The position numbers and the translations under genes are program-made. From Thioalkalivibrio sp. ALJ12 (GTDB lineage: Bacteria > Pseudomonadota > Gammaproteobacteria > Ectothiorhodospirales > Ectothiorhodospiraceae): 64,000 bases of DNA. The DNA is taken from contig NZ_KB899538.1 in NCBI RefSeq assembly GCF_000378305.1, positions 186,001 to 250,000 on the forward strand, in the 5' to 3' direction. This document shows positions 9,525 to 18,667 of this stretch, in pieces; position 1 is the stretch's first letter, and every line of letters starts with the position of its first letter. The notes below the pieces were generated by a model. The model was given only the letters and a program-made list of their open reading frames with translations, did no database searches and was not told the DNA's origin.

Positions 9525-10189
9525 CAATCGCAGCGCACGGTTACACGCTCGGCAAAATGGCGCCCCAGGTCATAGTCCACCGTGGCTCCGTAATCGAGCA
9601 TCATGGCCTTGGCGACGAGTTGGGGATCCGGGCGGGGGCGCTCCAGCTCTGCGCTGCAGCCCGCGGCCGCGAGCCCGTCGGCCTCGACGATGCGCGTACC
9701 GGCCGGCTCCTCGTGCAGGAGCTCGATGAAATAGGTCGGGTCGTAGACCTTGTACGCCAGGGTCTCGGAACCCACATCGACTGGCTCGTCCAGCGCCAGG
9801 CGGAAACGGAAGAACAGCAGCCCGTCTTCCATGCGCATGGACGGATCGGGCTCGGCAGCGACGTCCACCGCGCGCCCGCCGGCCTCGACATGGCTGTACC
9901 ACTCGTATTCCTCGAGGTTGCCGAGGATCTCACGGGCGAGCGCCTGCAGCTTCTCCTCTTCGGTCGCGCCCTCCTGATGCGCCAGGGCATCCTCGTAGAG
10001 GTACTGCCCGTAGGTCGGGTCGAAGCGCCAGCGATGCAGCATATGGGTGATGCGCCCCTCGCCATCGCGCTCCAGCGTGATCTCCAGATCAATCCAGGCA
10101 TGCGGATGCGCCTGTACCGGCGCACTGACCAGCAGCAACCACACCAGGCCCGCGGCAAGGATGGCGTAGAGAAGAGAACGTGGCCTCAT
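9524..10189 (-). CDS. DUF1007 periplasmic protein
   Basis: A 221-residue secreted protein. Residues 1-27 form a signal peptide (hydrophobic L-L-Y-A-I-L to V-Q-A), and the mature N-terminus begins H-P-H-A-W-I-D, the histidine-rich signature of DUF1007. Family members often sit beside nickel/cobalt exporters or zinc uptake genes and are suspected periplasmic metal binders; no such transporter is adjacent here. It overlaps the preceding exonuclease gene by 4 nt (ATGA) and the following rluE by 1 nt. Confidence 0.85.
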   Translation of the reverse strand: MRPRSLLYAILAAGLVWLLLVSAPVQAHPHAWIDLEITLERDGEGRITHMLHRWRFDPTYGQYLYEDALAHQEGATEEEKLQALAREILGNLEEYEWYSHVEAGGRAVDVAAEPDPSMRMEDGLLFFRFRLALDEPVDVGSETLAYKVYDPTYFIELLHEEPAGTRIVEADGLAAAGCSAELERPRPDPQLVAKAMMLDYGATVDYDLGRHFAERVTVRCD

Positions 10190-11181
10190 GCAATCTCCGG
10201 GGTCGTGGACCGCCAGGCACCGGCGGCCGCCAGCAGGCGACCATGATAATCGCGCGCGACCCCGAGTTCCGCGAGCCAGCGCGCGGCATCGGGTTTCGGC
10301 CCGGTGGGTTGCAGGGCGTCGAGCCCCGGCAGGTCGGGGATGCGGTCCGCCAGCCCGGTCAGGCGGCGCGACAGGCGCAGCCGGTCCGACTGCTCGGCAA
10401 TGCGCGCGGCCACGACATCAGCGCGGCGGATATTGCAACGCGCCACGGCCTGCGGTTCGGCCAGCACTGTGTCCAGATCGCCCAGGCGGCGCAGGATCCG
10501 CGCCGCGGTCCTGGGGCCCACGCCCTCGATACCCGGGATGTTGTCGCTGGCATCGCCCGCCAGGGCGAGCATGTCGGCCACCTGCTCCGGACGGATACGA
10601 AAGCGCTTCTCGATCGCACGACGATCCAGCGCGGTCCCGCGCTCCGGATCATGCATCCGGTCCTGGTCACCGAGGATGACCTGGGTCAGGTCCTTGTCCG
10701 CACTCTTGACCTCGATGCGACAGCCCGCGGCGCGGCCGACACGCGCCAGGCTGGCGATCAGGTCGTCGGCCTCGTACTCGGGATGGGCCAGGGTCCGGAA
10801 GCCGAGTTGACCAAGCAGCTCCCGGATACGCGCGAACTGTTCGCGCAGCTCCGGTGGCGCCGGCGGGCGGTGGGCCTTGTAGGTGGGGTCGAGCCGGTGG
10901 CGAAAGCCCCGGCGCAGGCTCTCGTCGAAACAAAAGGCGATCGGACCCGGGGCGCAGGCGGGCAGCCACTGGCAGAGCGAATGAACCAGCCCGTGCACGG
11001 CCCCTCCCGGCCTCCCGAGCGGATCCAGGTCCAGGCCGCGCGCGAACCAGGCACGAAAGACAAAGATGCTGGAGTCGACCAGCGTCAGGGTCGGGCACGG
11101 CAGCCCCGGGCGCGACTCAGTGCAGGCGCTCAAGGTCCTTGCGCACCCCGGCGATGGACTGGTCGAAGGCCGCGCGTTCAT
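10186..11181 (-). CDS. 5'-3' exonuclease / flap endonuclease (Xni-like)
   Basis: A PolA-type 5' nuclease domain protein with no polymerase part. Visible motifs are L-V-D-S-S near residue 34, Y-K-A-H-R-P, the metal-binding Y-E-A-D-D-L-I-A-S-L, S-A-D-K-D-L-T-Q-V, and the helix-hairpin-helix region G-D-A-S-D-N-I-P-G-I-E-G-V-G-P, all intact. It probably removes RNA or DNA flaps, like Xni/ExoIX. The 5' end is uncertain: the ATG at 11181 gives a 65-bp overlap with mdh, while a TTG at 11133 would cut this to 17 bp. It overlaps the DUF1007 gene by 4 nt. Confidence 0.85.
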   Translation of the reverse strand: MNARPSTSPSPGCARTLSACTESRPGLPCPTLTLVDSSIFVFRAWFARGLDLDPLGRPGGAVHGLVHSLCQWLPACAPGPIAFCFDESLRRGFRHRLDPTYKAHRPPAPPELREQFARIRELLGQLGFRTLAHPEYEADDLIASLARVGRAAGCRIEVKSADKDLTQVILGDQDRMHDPERGTALDRRAIEKRFRIRPEQVADMLALAGDASDNIPGIEGVGPRTAARILRRLGDLDTVLAEPQAVARCNIRRADVVAARIAEQSDRLRLSRRLTGLADRIPDLPGLDALQPTGPKPDAARWLAELGVARDYHGRLLAAAGAWRSTTPEIA

Positions 11182-12040
11182 CCGCGTCCAGTTCCAGCTC
11201 GATCACCCGTTCCATGCCGCCCTGGCCAAGGATGCAGGGCACGCCCATGGCCACATCGCGTTCCCCGTACTCACCCTCCAGCAGGGCCACGGTCGGCAGC
11301 ACGCGCCGGCGATCCACGGCGATCGCCTCGACCATCTCGGCGATGGCCGCGGCGGGCGCGCCATAGGCGCTGGAGGTCTGTTTCAGGGCAAGGATCTCGG
11401 CACCCCCGTGGCGGGTACGCTCGACGATGTTGTCGAGCGTCGCCTGGTCCATGAAGTGGTGCAGCGGCACGCCGTTGACACTGGAATAGCGCAACAGCGG
11501 CACCATCGCATCGCCATGACCACCCAGGACCAGGGCCTGGATGTCGTGGGTGGACAGCCCCGTCTCCAGGGCGATGAAGGCCTCCATGCGCGAGGTATCC
11601 AGCACCCCGGCCTGCCCGAAGATCCGGTCGCGACTCCAGCCGGTCTTCTGCCAGGCGCGGTAGGTCAGCACGTCCACCGGGTTGGACACGACCAGGATGC
11701 GGCTCTGCGGCGCATGGACGAGGATGTCCTGCAGGATCTGGTCGAGGATCTCGACGTTCTTGTCCAGGACATCGGAGCGCGACATGCCCGGCTTGCGCGG
11801 CAGCCCGGCCGTGACGATTACCAGTTCCGCGCCAGCGATCACCGAGGGTTCGTGACTACCGACCAGGCGCGTATCGAAGCGCAGCAGGGGCGCGGTCTCC
11901 TGGATGTCCAGCGCCGCACCGGCCGCCGCACCCTCGCGCACGTCCAGCAACGCGATCTCGCGGGCGACATCGCGCCGAGCCAGGAACTGGGCGGTGGATT
12001 CGCCGACGCGTCCGGCTCCGATAATGGCGATTTTCTGCAT
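11117..12040 (-). CDS. mdh: Malate dehydrogenase, LDH-like type
   Basis: A 307-residue NAD-dependent dehydrogenase converting malate and oxaloacetate. The dinucleotide fold starts I-I-G-A-G-R-V-G, with D33 (L-L-D-V) favouring NAD. Substrate selection residue R82 in P-R-K-P-G-M-S-R marks malate rather than lactate. The catalytic pair is D148 with H175 in G-G-H-G-D-A-M-V. It belongs to the lactate-dehydrogenase-like MDH group rather than the E. coli type. It lies 57 bp downstream of the malic enzyme gene, so both malate-consuming steps may be co-transcribed. Confidence 0.94.
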   Translation of the reverse strand: MQKIAIIGAGRVGESTAQFLARRDVAREIALLDVREGAAAGAALDIQETAPLLRFDTRLVGSHEPSVIAGAELVIVTAGLPRKPGMSRSDVLDKNVEILDQILQDILVHAPQSRILVVSNPVDVLTYRAWQKTGWSRDRIFGQAGVLDTSRMEAFIALETGLSTHDIQALVLGGHGDAMVPLLRYSSVNGVPLHHFMDQATLDNIVERTRHGGAEILALKQTSSAYGAPAAAIAEMVEAIAVDRRRVLPTVALLEGEYGERDVAMGVPCILGQGGMERVIELELDADERAAFDQSIAGVRKDLERLH

Positions 12041-12070
12041 GCTTCCCTCGTATGACGGAGGTGGAGTTTG

Positions 12071-12097
12071 GAGAAGCGCTGATCAATCAGCGTCTCC
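12071..12097 (-). other. Intercistronic hairpin between malic enzyme and mdh
   Basis: GCGCTGAT and ATCAGCGT pair around a 2-nt loop, extended by a bulged GAGA/TCTC stem, immediately after the malic enzyme stop. No T-run follows on the minus strand, so it may stabilise or process the mRNA rather than terminate it. Confidence 0.35.
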
Positions 12098-13318
12098 TTA
12101 GCGGCGGGCAACCCCGCTGTCGCGCGCGGCCTGTGCGACCGCCTGCGGCACAGTATCGATCAGGCGCGGATCGAACGGGGTCGGCAGAATGTAGTGCGGA
12201 CCAAACTCGAGCGCCTCCAGGCCATAGGCGTCCAGCACGGCCTGCGGGATCGGCTCGCGAGCCAGTTCGGCCAGCGCATGCACGGCCGCGACCAGCATCT
12301 CGTCATTGATCCGGCGCGCGCGCACATCCAGCGCACCGCGGAAGATGAACGGGAAGCCCAGCACGTTGTTGACCTGGTTGGGGTAGTCCGAACGGCCTGT
12401 CGCCATGATCAGGTCGTCGCGCGTCTCGAGCGCCAGTTCCGGCCGGATCTCCGGATCCGGGTTGGACAGCGCGAAGATCACCGGCTTTGGTGCCATGGAC
12501 TTCAGCATCTCGGGCGTCAGCAGATCGGGGCCCGACAGCCCGATGAAGACATCCGCCCCCTCGCAGGCGTCCTCCAGCGTGCGCGCCTCGGTATCGACCG
12601 CGAAGATCTGCTTGTACTCGTTCAGGTCGTTGCGCTGGCTGTGGATCACGCCCTTGCGGTCCACCATGAACAGGTTCTTCTTGCTCGCCCCCAGGCGCAG
12701 CAGCAGTTGCATGGAGGCGATGCCGGCCGCGCCGGCGCCAACGCAGACGATCTTCGCGTCACTGAGCTTCTTGCCCTGGATCTCCAGGGCATTGACCAGA
12801 CCGGCCGCGGTGATGACCGCCGTGCCATGCTGGTCATCGTGGAAGACGGGGATATCCAGACGCTCGGACAGGCGGCGCTCGATCTCGAAGCAGTGCGGCG
12901 CGGCGATGTCCTCGAGGTTGATCCCGCCGAAGCCGCCGGCAATGCGGGCCACGGTGTTGATGAAGTCCTCCGGCTGCGGCGCATCCACCTCGATGTCGTA
13001 GACGTCGATGTTGGCGAAGGCCTTGAACAGGACGCCCTTGCCCTCCATCACCGGCTTGGCTGCCAGCGCACCGACATTGCCCAGTCCCAGCACGGCCGTG
13101 CCATCGGTGATCACCGCGACCAGGTTGCCCTTGCCGGTATAGCGGTAGGCCAGCTCCGGATCGGAGGCAATCGCGCGCACCGGCGCGGCCACGCCCGGCG
13201 AATACGCCAGGGAGAGATCATCCTGGGTCGCCGTGGGCTTGGTGATGTGGATGGCCAGTTTCCCGGCCGGCTGCTGTTCGTGGTAGTCCAGCGCGCGCTG
13301 GGTGAAATCGTTGGACAT
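12098..13318 (-). CDS. maeB: Malic enzyme, short form lacking the phosphotransacetylase domain
   Basis: A 406-residue oxidative-decarboxylating malate dehydrogenase (malate to pyruvate, probably with NADP). The N-terminal S-P-G-V-A-A-P segment, the catalytic [10 protein letters not shown] region, metal-binding F-H-D-D-Q-H-G-T-A and the nucleotide motif V-G-A-G-A-A-G-I-A are all present. E. coli MaeB is about 760 residues because of a C-terminal Pta-like domain; here the protein ends after the malic domain and no Pta remnant follows. Cofactor choice is inferred. It sits upstream of mdh and may share a transcript with it. Confidence 0.92.
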   Translation of the reverse strand: MSNDFTQRALDYHEQQPAGKLAIHITKPTATQDDLSLAYSPGVAAPVRAIASDPELAYRYTGKGNLVAVITDGTAVLGLGNVGALAAKPVMEGKGVLFKAFANIDVYDIEVDAPQPEDFINTVARIAGGFGGINLEDIAAPHCFEIERRLSERLDIPVFHDDQHGTAVITAAGLVNALEIQGKKLSDAKIVCVGAGAAGIASMQLLLRLGASKKNLFMVDRKGVIHSQRNDLNEYKQIFAVDTEARTLEDACEGADVFIGLSGPDLLTPEMLKSMAPKPVIFALSNPDPEIRPELALETRDDLIMATGRSDYPNQVNNVLGFPFIFRGALDVRARRINDEMLVAAVHALAELAREPIPQAVLDAYGLEALEFGPHYILPTPFDPRLIDTVPQAVAQAARDSGVARR

Positions 13319-13393
13319 GGCGTTGCGGGGCCTTTCAAGCAGTGGCTGTCAGAGTGCAGCGGGGTTCCGGGGGCGGTCCGGCCCCGCGACCGG

Positions 13394-14251
13394 TCAGTTG
13401 ACCGGGTGGGTCGGCACCGAGGAGCGCCGGGCCTGTTCGTACAGCGGCCGGAACTCGTCGGCCATGCGGGTCAGGTCGCGCTGGCGCGACTCGGGCGCCG
13501 GGTGCGTGCTCAGGAACACCGGATGACTTCCGTTGGCCTGTTCCGCCATCTTGCGCCACAGGCTCGCGGCCGCATCCGGATCATAACCGGCCCGCGCGGC
13601 CAGTTCGATCCCAATGCGGTCGGCCTCCGCCTCCATCCGGCGGCTGTGCGGCAGCTGCACCGCGAGCGCGGCCCCCAGGGCGGCGCCGGTCAGTGCGACG
13701 GGCGAGCGGTCGCCGGTCATCGCATAGCCCGCTACCGCGAGATTGCTGGCCAGGGCCACCGACATCTTCTCGGCCGTGTGCGCGGACAGCGCATGGGCGA
13801 TCTCGTGGCCGATGATCTGCGCCAGCTCGTCGTCGGTCAGTTCCAGTTGCTCGATGATGCCGGAGTAGATCGCCATCTTGCCACCGGCCATGGCGAAGGC
13901 GTTGACCGTGTCCGGTGCCTCGATCACGCGAATCTCCCAATCCCAGTCGGCGGTCTCGGGGCGATACTTGACCGCCTGTGCCACCACGCGCTCGGTAATC
14001 TGCTGTACGCGCGCGGTCATCTGGGGGTCGGCGTCCACCCGCCCCTCCTCGCGCGCCGGAGCGAGCATCTCCACATAGGCCGTGCGCGAGGCATCGATTG
14101 CCTGATTCTCGGAGACGAGCATCAGCTGCGAGCGCCCGGTGACCGGATTGGTGGTACAGCCCGGCAGCGCGACGGCCAGGCCCGCGCCGATCAGCAGCGT
14201 CAGGGCCAGCGCCGCCCAGCGTCGGGGAAACAGGCGGGACAGGGCGTTCAT
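13394..14251 (-). CDS. M48 family metallopeptidase, lipoprotein
   Basis: A 285-residue zinc peptidase resembling LoiP/YcaL. A signal peptide ends in a lipobox L-P-G-C, giving lipidated C32. The zinc motif H-E-I-A-H is at 149-153 with E150 catalytic, and the third ligand is the glutamate in R-R-M-E-A-E-A-D-R-I-G. It likely degrades misassembled outer-membrane proteins in the periplasm; that role is known for relatives only. It overlaps the upstream nuclease-fold gene by 4 nt (ATGA) and is followed 75 bp later by maeB. Confidence 0.9.
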   Translation of the reverse strand: MNALSRLFPRRWAALALTLLIGAGLAVALPGCTTNPVTGRSQLMLVSENQAIDASRTAYVEMLAPAREEGRVDADPQMTARVQQITERVVAQAVKYRPETADWDWEIRVIEAPDTVNAFAMAGGKMAIYSGIIEQLELTDDELAQIIGHEIAHALSAHTAEKMSVALASNLAVAGYAMTGDRSPVALTGAALGAALAVQLPHSRRMEAEADRIGIELAARAGYDPDAAASLWRKMAEQANGSHPVFLSTHPAPESRQRDLTRMADEFRPLYEQARRSSVPTHPVN

Positions 14252-15108
14252 GGATCAAGTACCTCGAGATCAAAGGGGTGGCGGATGCGCATCCGCCCTC
14301 GCTCCCTCCAAGGATACACCGCGCCGCGCGCAACAACGGTGTTACCCAGCAGTGAGCGTGGTTCCAGATCCTCGAAAAAATCGCGGTCATCCCCGGAGAT
14401 CAGCAGATCCAGTGGACCGTCCAGGACCAGGACCCAGTGCGGGTCGTGCACGCGCACGTCGATCACCTCGCCCTGGACCCGCAGCCGCCCCTGCGAGCGC
14501 TCGCGCGGCGGCTCCAGCCAGCCGACCGGGAAGGCCTCGAGCCGCTCCATCCAGAGCCCTCGCGACTCTGCCCGTGCCGCGGCCTCGGCCCCGTAGTAGC
14601 ACTCATCCAGGGGATCCGGTTCCGGCCCAGGGCGCGGCATCGCCAGGCCATCCCCAATCAGGCTGGCCGCCAGCAGCGGCCCATCGTCGATCCAGGCATG
14701 CATGCGCAGGCGGCCATAGGCGTCGCGGGCCGGACGTCCCGGCAACAGCACCAGGCGCTGATCGACGCCGCGCAGGCGTTCCTCCAGGGACTCGCGCAAG
14801 TCCAGCCCGAAGCCCACTGGCAGCAGCTGTGGCGCGACCGATGGAAGTGGGGCCGCCGGTGCCAGACCCAGCAGACGGATGTGCCGCCCGTCTTCCAGGT
14901 CCAGGGCATCCGGCGTCCAGACACGCTCGACCGTCACGCGCTGCAGATCACGCGGATCGTGGTCCTCCAGCGCGCACTGCGCCGCGGCCACCGGGGCGAT
15001 CAGCCACGCCGACAGCGCGACCAAACCAACGAGGGCGCCCCACGGGACGCCCTCGTTGAGTGGCACGAGCATCCGCTGGACGCCCCGCCAGAAACCGCCT
15101 CGCGCCAT
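14248..15108 (-). CDS. Staphylococcal-nuclease-fold protein with degenerate active site
   Basis: A 286-residue exported protein: a hydrophobic segment near residues 20-45 ends A-A-A-Q-C. The nuclease-fold core follows, with G-R-H-I-R-L-L-G-L and D-A-Y-G-R matching the R-L-I-G and D-R-Y-G-R landmarks. The D-A-P-E box that supplies the catalytic glutamate is replaced by A-P-A-A-P, so nuclease activity is doubtful. A C-terminal part of about 90 residues (V-Q-G-E-V onward) is OB-like. The start at 15108 is tentative; 15072 is an alternative. It lies 16 bp after rpmE and overlaps the M48 gene by 4 nt. Confidence 0.65.
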   Translation of the reverse strand: MARGGFWRGVQRMLVPLNEGVPWGALVGLVALSAWLIAPVAAAQCALEDHDPRDLQRVTVERVWTPDALDLEDGRHIRLLGLAPAAPLPSVAPQLLPVGFGLDLRESLEERLRGVDQRLVLLPGRPARDAYGRLRMHAWIDDGPLLAASLIGDGLAMPRPGPEPDPLDECYYGAEAAARAESRGLWMERLEAFPVGWLEPPRERSQGRLRVQGEVIDVRVHDPHWVLVLDGPLDLLISGDDRDFFEDLEPRSLLGNTVVARGAVYPWRERGRMRIRHPFDLEVLDP

Positions 15109-15124
15109 CGGGCGCGAACGCACT

Positions 15125-15328
15125 TTAGAATGCGAAGCGGCGGTTGAACTTGTCGACCTGACCGGCGGTGTCAACGATCTTCTGCTTGCCGGTGTAGAAC
15201 GGATGGCACTGCGAGCACACGTCCAAATGCATCTCGTCCTTCGAGAGAGTGGAGCGGGTCTCGAACTGCGCGCCGCAGCTGCAGATGACCTTGACGTTGT
15301 GGTAGTTCGGATGAATGTCGGCTTTCAT
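15125..15328 (-). CDS. rpmE: 50S ribosomal protein L31
   Basis: A 67-residue L31 of the zinc-binding (C+) type. C16, C18, C38 and C41 in I-C-S-C and V-C-S-Q-C form the zinc site, which makes this the form expected under zinc-replete conditions. The start M-K-A-D-I-H-P at 15328 is the canonical L31 N-terminus; longer in-frame upstream sequence is not L31-like. Downstream genes in the same direction are the nuclease-fold protein and the M48 peptidase. Confidence 0.96.
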   Translation of the reverse strand: MKADIHPNYHNVKVICSCGAQFETRSTLSKDEMHLDVCSQCHPFYTGKQKIVDTAGQVDKFNRRFAF

Positions 15329-15665
15329 GGTCGGCTCACGCGTGTTCTGGCGAAAAGTGCGATAGCATAGCCGCCTTTCCGGGGCTGTTGCAAGGTCCTT
15401 CGTGAAGGCCGGGAGGCGGGCCCTGTGTATGCAAGCCCCTGAAGATAGAGCCCCTTCGAGGCATTTGGGGCGGCCTGTGGATAACCTTGTGGACGAATTG
15501 TCCGCGACTGCCGCACCCGGGACCAAGTGGCGCAGCGCCACCCACCCCCGACCGACAACCCGGCCGCGCAACCCGTTAAATCAAAAGGACAATCCGGGAG
15601 AACACCGGCTGACGCACCAGGAACCGGGCGCGCCCGGAACAGCTCCCAGAAGGCGATAACGTACT
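15329..15665. other. Divergent intergenic region rpmE / rimO with one consensus DnaA box
   Basis: This 337-bp gap separates rpmE (minus) and rimO (plus) and should carry promoters for both. No clear sigma-70 pair stands out. A perfect DnaA box (TTATCCACA on the minus strand) lies at 15476-15484. AGAAGG at about 15649 serves rimO. No further gene is seen. Confidence 0.5.
15476..15484 (-). promoter_or_regulatory. Perfect DnaA box
   Basis: The plus strand reads TGTGGATAA, the reverse complement of the consensus TTATCCACA. It is a single site with no AT-rich unwinding region or cluster, so it is not an origin; it could titrate DnaA or modulate rpmE/rimO, or be chance. Confidence 0.4.
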
Positions 15666-17027
15666 GTGAATAAAAGCAACACCCCGTCTCTCGACAACGC
15701 GCAGCGCGTGGGCTTTGTCAGCCTCGGCTGCCCGAAGGCACTGGTCGACTCCGAACAGATCCTGACGCGCCTGCGTGCCGAAGGCTACGAGATCGCCGCG
15801 GACTACGACGGCGCGGACCTGGTGGTCGTCAATACCTGCGGCTTTATCGACGATGCGGTGGCCGAATCCCTGGACGCGATCGGCGAGGCCATGGATGCCA
15901 ATGGCCGGGTGATCGTCACGGGCTGTCTGGGCAAGGATGCCGAGCGCATTCACGAGACCCACCCGGGCGTGCTCGCGGTCACCGGCCCGCATGCCTACGA
16001 GGAAGTGGTGGGCGTGGTGCACGAACACCTGCCGCCGCCGGCGACCCCGTTCGAGTCGCTGGTGCCGCCGCAAGGGATCCGCCTGACCCCGCGCCACTAT
16101 GCCTACCTGAAGATCTCCGAGGGCTGCAACCACCGCTGCAGCTTCTGCATCATCCCCAGCCTGCGCGGCGACCTGGTCAGCCGCCCGATCGGCGAGGTGC
16201 TGGCCGAGGCGGAGCGCCTGGCCGCGGCCGGCGTGCGCGAGATCCTGGTGATCTCGCAGGACACCTCGGCCTATGGGGTGGACGTGAAGTACCGCACTGG
16301 CTTCCATGGCGGGCGCCCGATCCGTTCCGACATCGCCCACCTGGCCGAGGCACTGGGCCAGCTCGGCATCTGGGTGCGTCTGCACTATGTCTACCCCTAC
16401 CCGCACGTGGATCGGCTGATCCCGCTGATGGGCTCGGGCGAGGACGGTGGGATCCTGCCGTATCTGGACATGCCGCTGCAGCACGGCCACCCCCGGGTAC
16501 TCAAGGCGATGCGCCGCCCGGCCGCCGCCGAGCGCGTACTGGAACGCATCGCGAGCTGGCGCGAGCAGGTCCCCGACCTGACCCTGCGCTCGACCTTTAT
16601 CGTGGGCTTTCCGGGCGAAACCGAGGCCGAGTTCGAGACCCTGCTGGAGTTCCTGCACGAGGCGCAGCTGGACCGCGTCGGGGCCTTTGCCTACTCGCCC
16701 GTGGAGGGCGCGGCAGCCAATGACCTGCCGGACCCGGTGCCGGAGGCCGTGCGCGAGGAGCGACTGGCGCGCTTCATGGACGTGCAGGCCCGGATCAGCG
16801 CCGAGCGGTTGCGCCGCCGGATCGGCAGCCAGCCGGTAGTGCTGGTCGACGAGGTGCACACGGACGGGACCGTGATTGCCCGCTCTGCCGCGGAGGCCCC
16901 GGAGATCGACGGCGTGATCCGCGTGGCCGGGGTCGACCCGGAATCGGTGGATGCCGGGGACTTCATCGAGGTCGCGATCACCGACACCGACGAGCACGAC
17001 CTGATCGCCGAACTGCCAGACGACTGA
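15666..17027 (+). CDS. rimO: Ribosomal protein S12 methylthiotransferase
   Basis: A 453-residue radical-SAM enzyme that adds a methylthio group to an aspartate of ribosomal protein S12. The N-terminal UPF0004 domain has cluster cysteines C22, C58 and C87. The radical-SAM C-N-H-R-C-S-F-C gives C154, C158 and C161. A C-terminal TRAM domain follows. The start is a GTG at 15666 with AGAAGG 12 nt upstream. It is the first gene of rimO-purC-bioD on the plus strand, 27 bp before purC. Confidence 0.95.
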   Translation: MNKSNTPSLDNAQRVGFVSLGCPKALVDSEQILTRLRAEGYEIAADYDGADLVVVNTCGFIDDAVAESLDAIGEAMDANGRVIVTGCLGKDAERIHETHPGVLAVTGPHAYEEVVGVVHEHLPPPATPFESLVPPQGIRLTPRHYAYLKISEGCNHRCSFCIIPSLRGDLVSRPIGEVLAEAERLAAAGVREILVISQDTSAYGVDVKYRTGFHGGRPIRSDIAHLAEALGQLGIWVRLHYVYPYPHVDRLIPLMGSGEDGGILPYLDMPLQHGHPRVLKAMRRPAAAERVLERIASWREQVPDLTLRSTFIVGFPGETEAEFETLLEFLHEAQLDRVGAFAYSPVEGAAANDLPDPVPEAVREERLARFMDVQARISAERLRRRIGSQPVVLVDEVHTDGTVIARSAAEAPEIDGVIRVAGVDPESVDAGDFIEVAITDTDEHDLIAELPDD

Positions 17028-17054
17028 CCACAAGCCGACCGAACGGAAGCACTG

Positions 17055-17951
17055 ATGAGCGACGCCCTGCTGGAAAGCCACATCCCCGATCTCGAACTGG
17101 TCCATCGCGGCAAGGTGCGCGACCTGTACGCGGTCGACGCCGACCACTTGCTGATGGTCACCACCGACCGCCTGTCGGCCTTTGACGTGATCCTGCCCAC
17201 CCCGATCCCGGGCAAGGGGCGGATGCTGACCGCAATTACCGAGTTCTGGATGCACAAGGTCGAACGCGAGCTGGGCATCCCCAACCAGCTGACCGACATC
17301 GCGCTGGAACAGGTGGTCCCCGACCCGGCGATCCGGGCGCCACTGGAGGGTCGCAGTCTGGTGATTCGCCGGCTCGAGGCGCTGCCGGTGGAGGCCGTGG
17401 TGCGCGGCTACCTGATCGGGTCCGGCTGGAAAGACTACCAGGCCAGCGGCGCGGTCTGCGGCATCCCGCTGCCGGCCAGCCTGGAACTGGCCTCGAAGCT
17501 GCCGGAGGCCATCTTCACCCCCAGCACCAAGGCAGCGGTCGGCGATCACGACGCGAACATCGACTTCGCCACCGTGGTAGGCACGATCGGCGAGGAACGG
17601 GCGCAACAGGTGCGCGACGCCGCACTGGCGATCTACGCGATGGCGCGCGACTACGCGGCCGAGCGTGGGATCATCATCGCCGATACCAAATTCGAGTTCG
17701 GGGTGGACGCGAACGGGGCCCTGCACCTGATCGACGAAGTCCTCACGCCGGACTCCTCGCGCTTCTGGCCGGCGGACCAGTATGCGCCAGGCCGCAGCCC
17801 CGAGTCGTTCGACAAACAGTACGTGCGCGACTATCTCGAGACCCTGGACTGGGACAAGACCGCTCCCGGACCCGAGCTGCCGCCCGAGGTCGCGGAGCAA
17901 ACGGCTGCGCGCTACCGCGAGGCCCTGGAACGCCTGACCCGCGACGCATGA
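17055..17951 (+). CDS. purC: SAICAR synthase
   Basis: A 298-residue phosphoribosylaminoimidazole-succinocarboxamide synthase, joining CAIR and aspartate with ATP. Its length fits the longer PurC subgroup. Recognisable segments are H-R-G-K-V-R-D-L-Y near residue 17, T-T-D-R-L-S-A-F-D, the [12 protein letters not shown] motif, and [11 protein letters not shown] near the C-terminus. It acts just after PurE/PurK, whose genes are 13 kb away on the other strand. Its stop overlaps the bioD start by 4 nt. Confidence 0.95.
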   Translation: MSDALLESHIPDLELVHRGKVRDLYAVDADHLLMVTTDRLSAFDVILPTPIPGKGRMLTAITEFWMHKVERELGIPNQLTDIALEQVVPDPAIRAPLEGRSLVIRRLEALPVEAVVRGYLIGSGWKDYQASGAVCGIPLPASLELASKLPEAIFTPSTKAAVGDHDANIDFATVVGTIGEERAQQVRDAALAIYAMARDYAAERGIIIADTKFEFGVDANGALHLIDEVLTPDSSRFWPADQYAPGRSPESFDKQYVRDYLETLDWDKTAPGPELPPEVAEQTAARYREALERLTRDA

Positions 17952-18667
17952 TCGAAATGCCGCCACAGGGCTTGTTCGTCACGGGCAGCGACACCGGCGT
18001 CGGCAAGACCTTCGTTGGCTGCGCCCTGCTGGCAGCGTGGCGCGCCGAGGGCCTGGACCCGCAGCCACGCAAGCCGGTGGAATCTGGCTGCCCCGAGCGC
18101 GACGGCACGCTGTTCCCCGAGGATGGCGCCGCCCTGACCGCGGCGGCCGGCCTTCCCGCAACGGCCGTGGCGCAGGTGACGCCGTGGCGGTTTCCCGATG
18201 CGCTGGCACCCGATCAGGCCGCTGCGCGCCAGGGTGTGCAGCTGACGGTCGCGGAACTGGTTCAGGCCTGCGAGGTGCCGGGTGGTGGCCCCCGACTGGT
18301 GGAGGGTGCGGGCGGGTTCTATTCGCCGCTGTGCGGCGATGGCCTGAACGCCGACCTGGCGCAGACCCTGGGCCTCCCGGTCCTGCTGGTCGCCGAGGAC
18401 CGGCTAGGGGTGTTGAACACCTGCCTGCTGACGCTGGAGGCCCTGGAACGTCGTGGCCTGCAACTGGCCGGGATCGTGCTCAACCGTCGCCACGCCGATA
18501 CCGATCCCCTGCTGGACAATGCCGGGGCGCTGGCCCGGTACACGGCCGCACCCATCCTGTCGCTGCCGGAGGGGATAGCCCCGGAGGAGGCGACTCAGAA
18601 GCTCTCCACCTGGAAGTCGTCCTGGCGGATGCCGCCTTCGCCCGGGGTGACCTCGTCCAGGGTTTGA
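17948..18667 (+). CDS. bioD: Dethiobiotin synthetase
   Basis: A 239-residue P-loop enzyme that closes the ureido ring of dethiobiotin from DAPA, CO2 and ATP. The P-loop G-S-D-T-G-V-G-K-T is at 13-21, the substrate lysine lies in R-K-P-V-E-S-G, and [10 protein letters not shown] is intact. The ATG overlaps the purC stop (ATGA). The last 24 residues, after [11 protein letters not shown], are the antisense of the SYLF gene's 3' end, so the ancestral stop seems lost. No other biotin gene is in the window. Confidence 0.9.
   Translation: MIEMPPQGLFVTGSDTGVGKTFVGCALLAAWRAEGLDPQPRKPVESGCPERDGTLFPEDGAALTAAAGLPATAVAQVTPWRFPDALAPDQAAARQGVQLTVAELVQACEVPGGGPRLVEGAGGFYSPLCGDGLNADLAQTLGLPVLLVAEDRLGVLNTCLLTLEALERRGLQLAGIVLNRRHADTDPLLDNAGALARYTAAPILSLPEGIAPEEATQKLSTWKSSWRMPPSPGVTSSRV

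Noticed and set aside
12098-13318. Truncated maeB pseudogene
   Set aside because: The malic domain is complete and in frame; short malic enzymes without the Pta-like domain are a normal family form.
15476-15484. Replication origin at the DnaA box
   Set aside because: Only one box, no AT-rich region and no dnaA/dnaN neighbours.
15576-17966. Long open frame on the minus strand opposite rimO and purC
   Set aside because: It has no recognisable motif, low-complexity composition typical of antisense frames in GC-rich DNA, and lies entirely over two well-supported genes.
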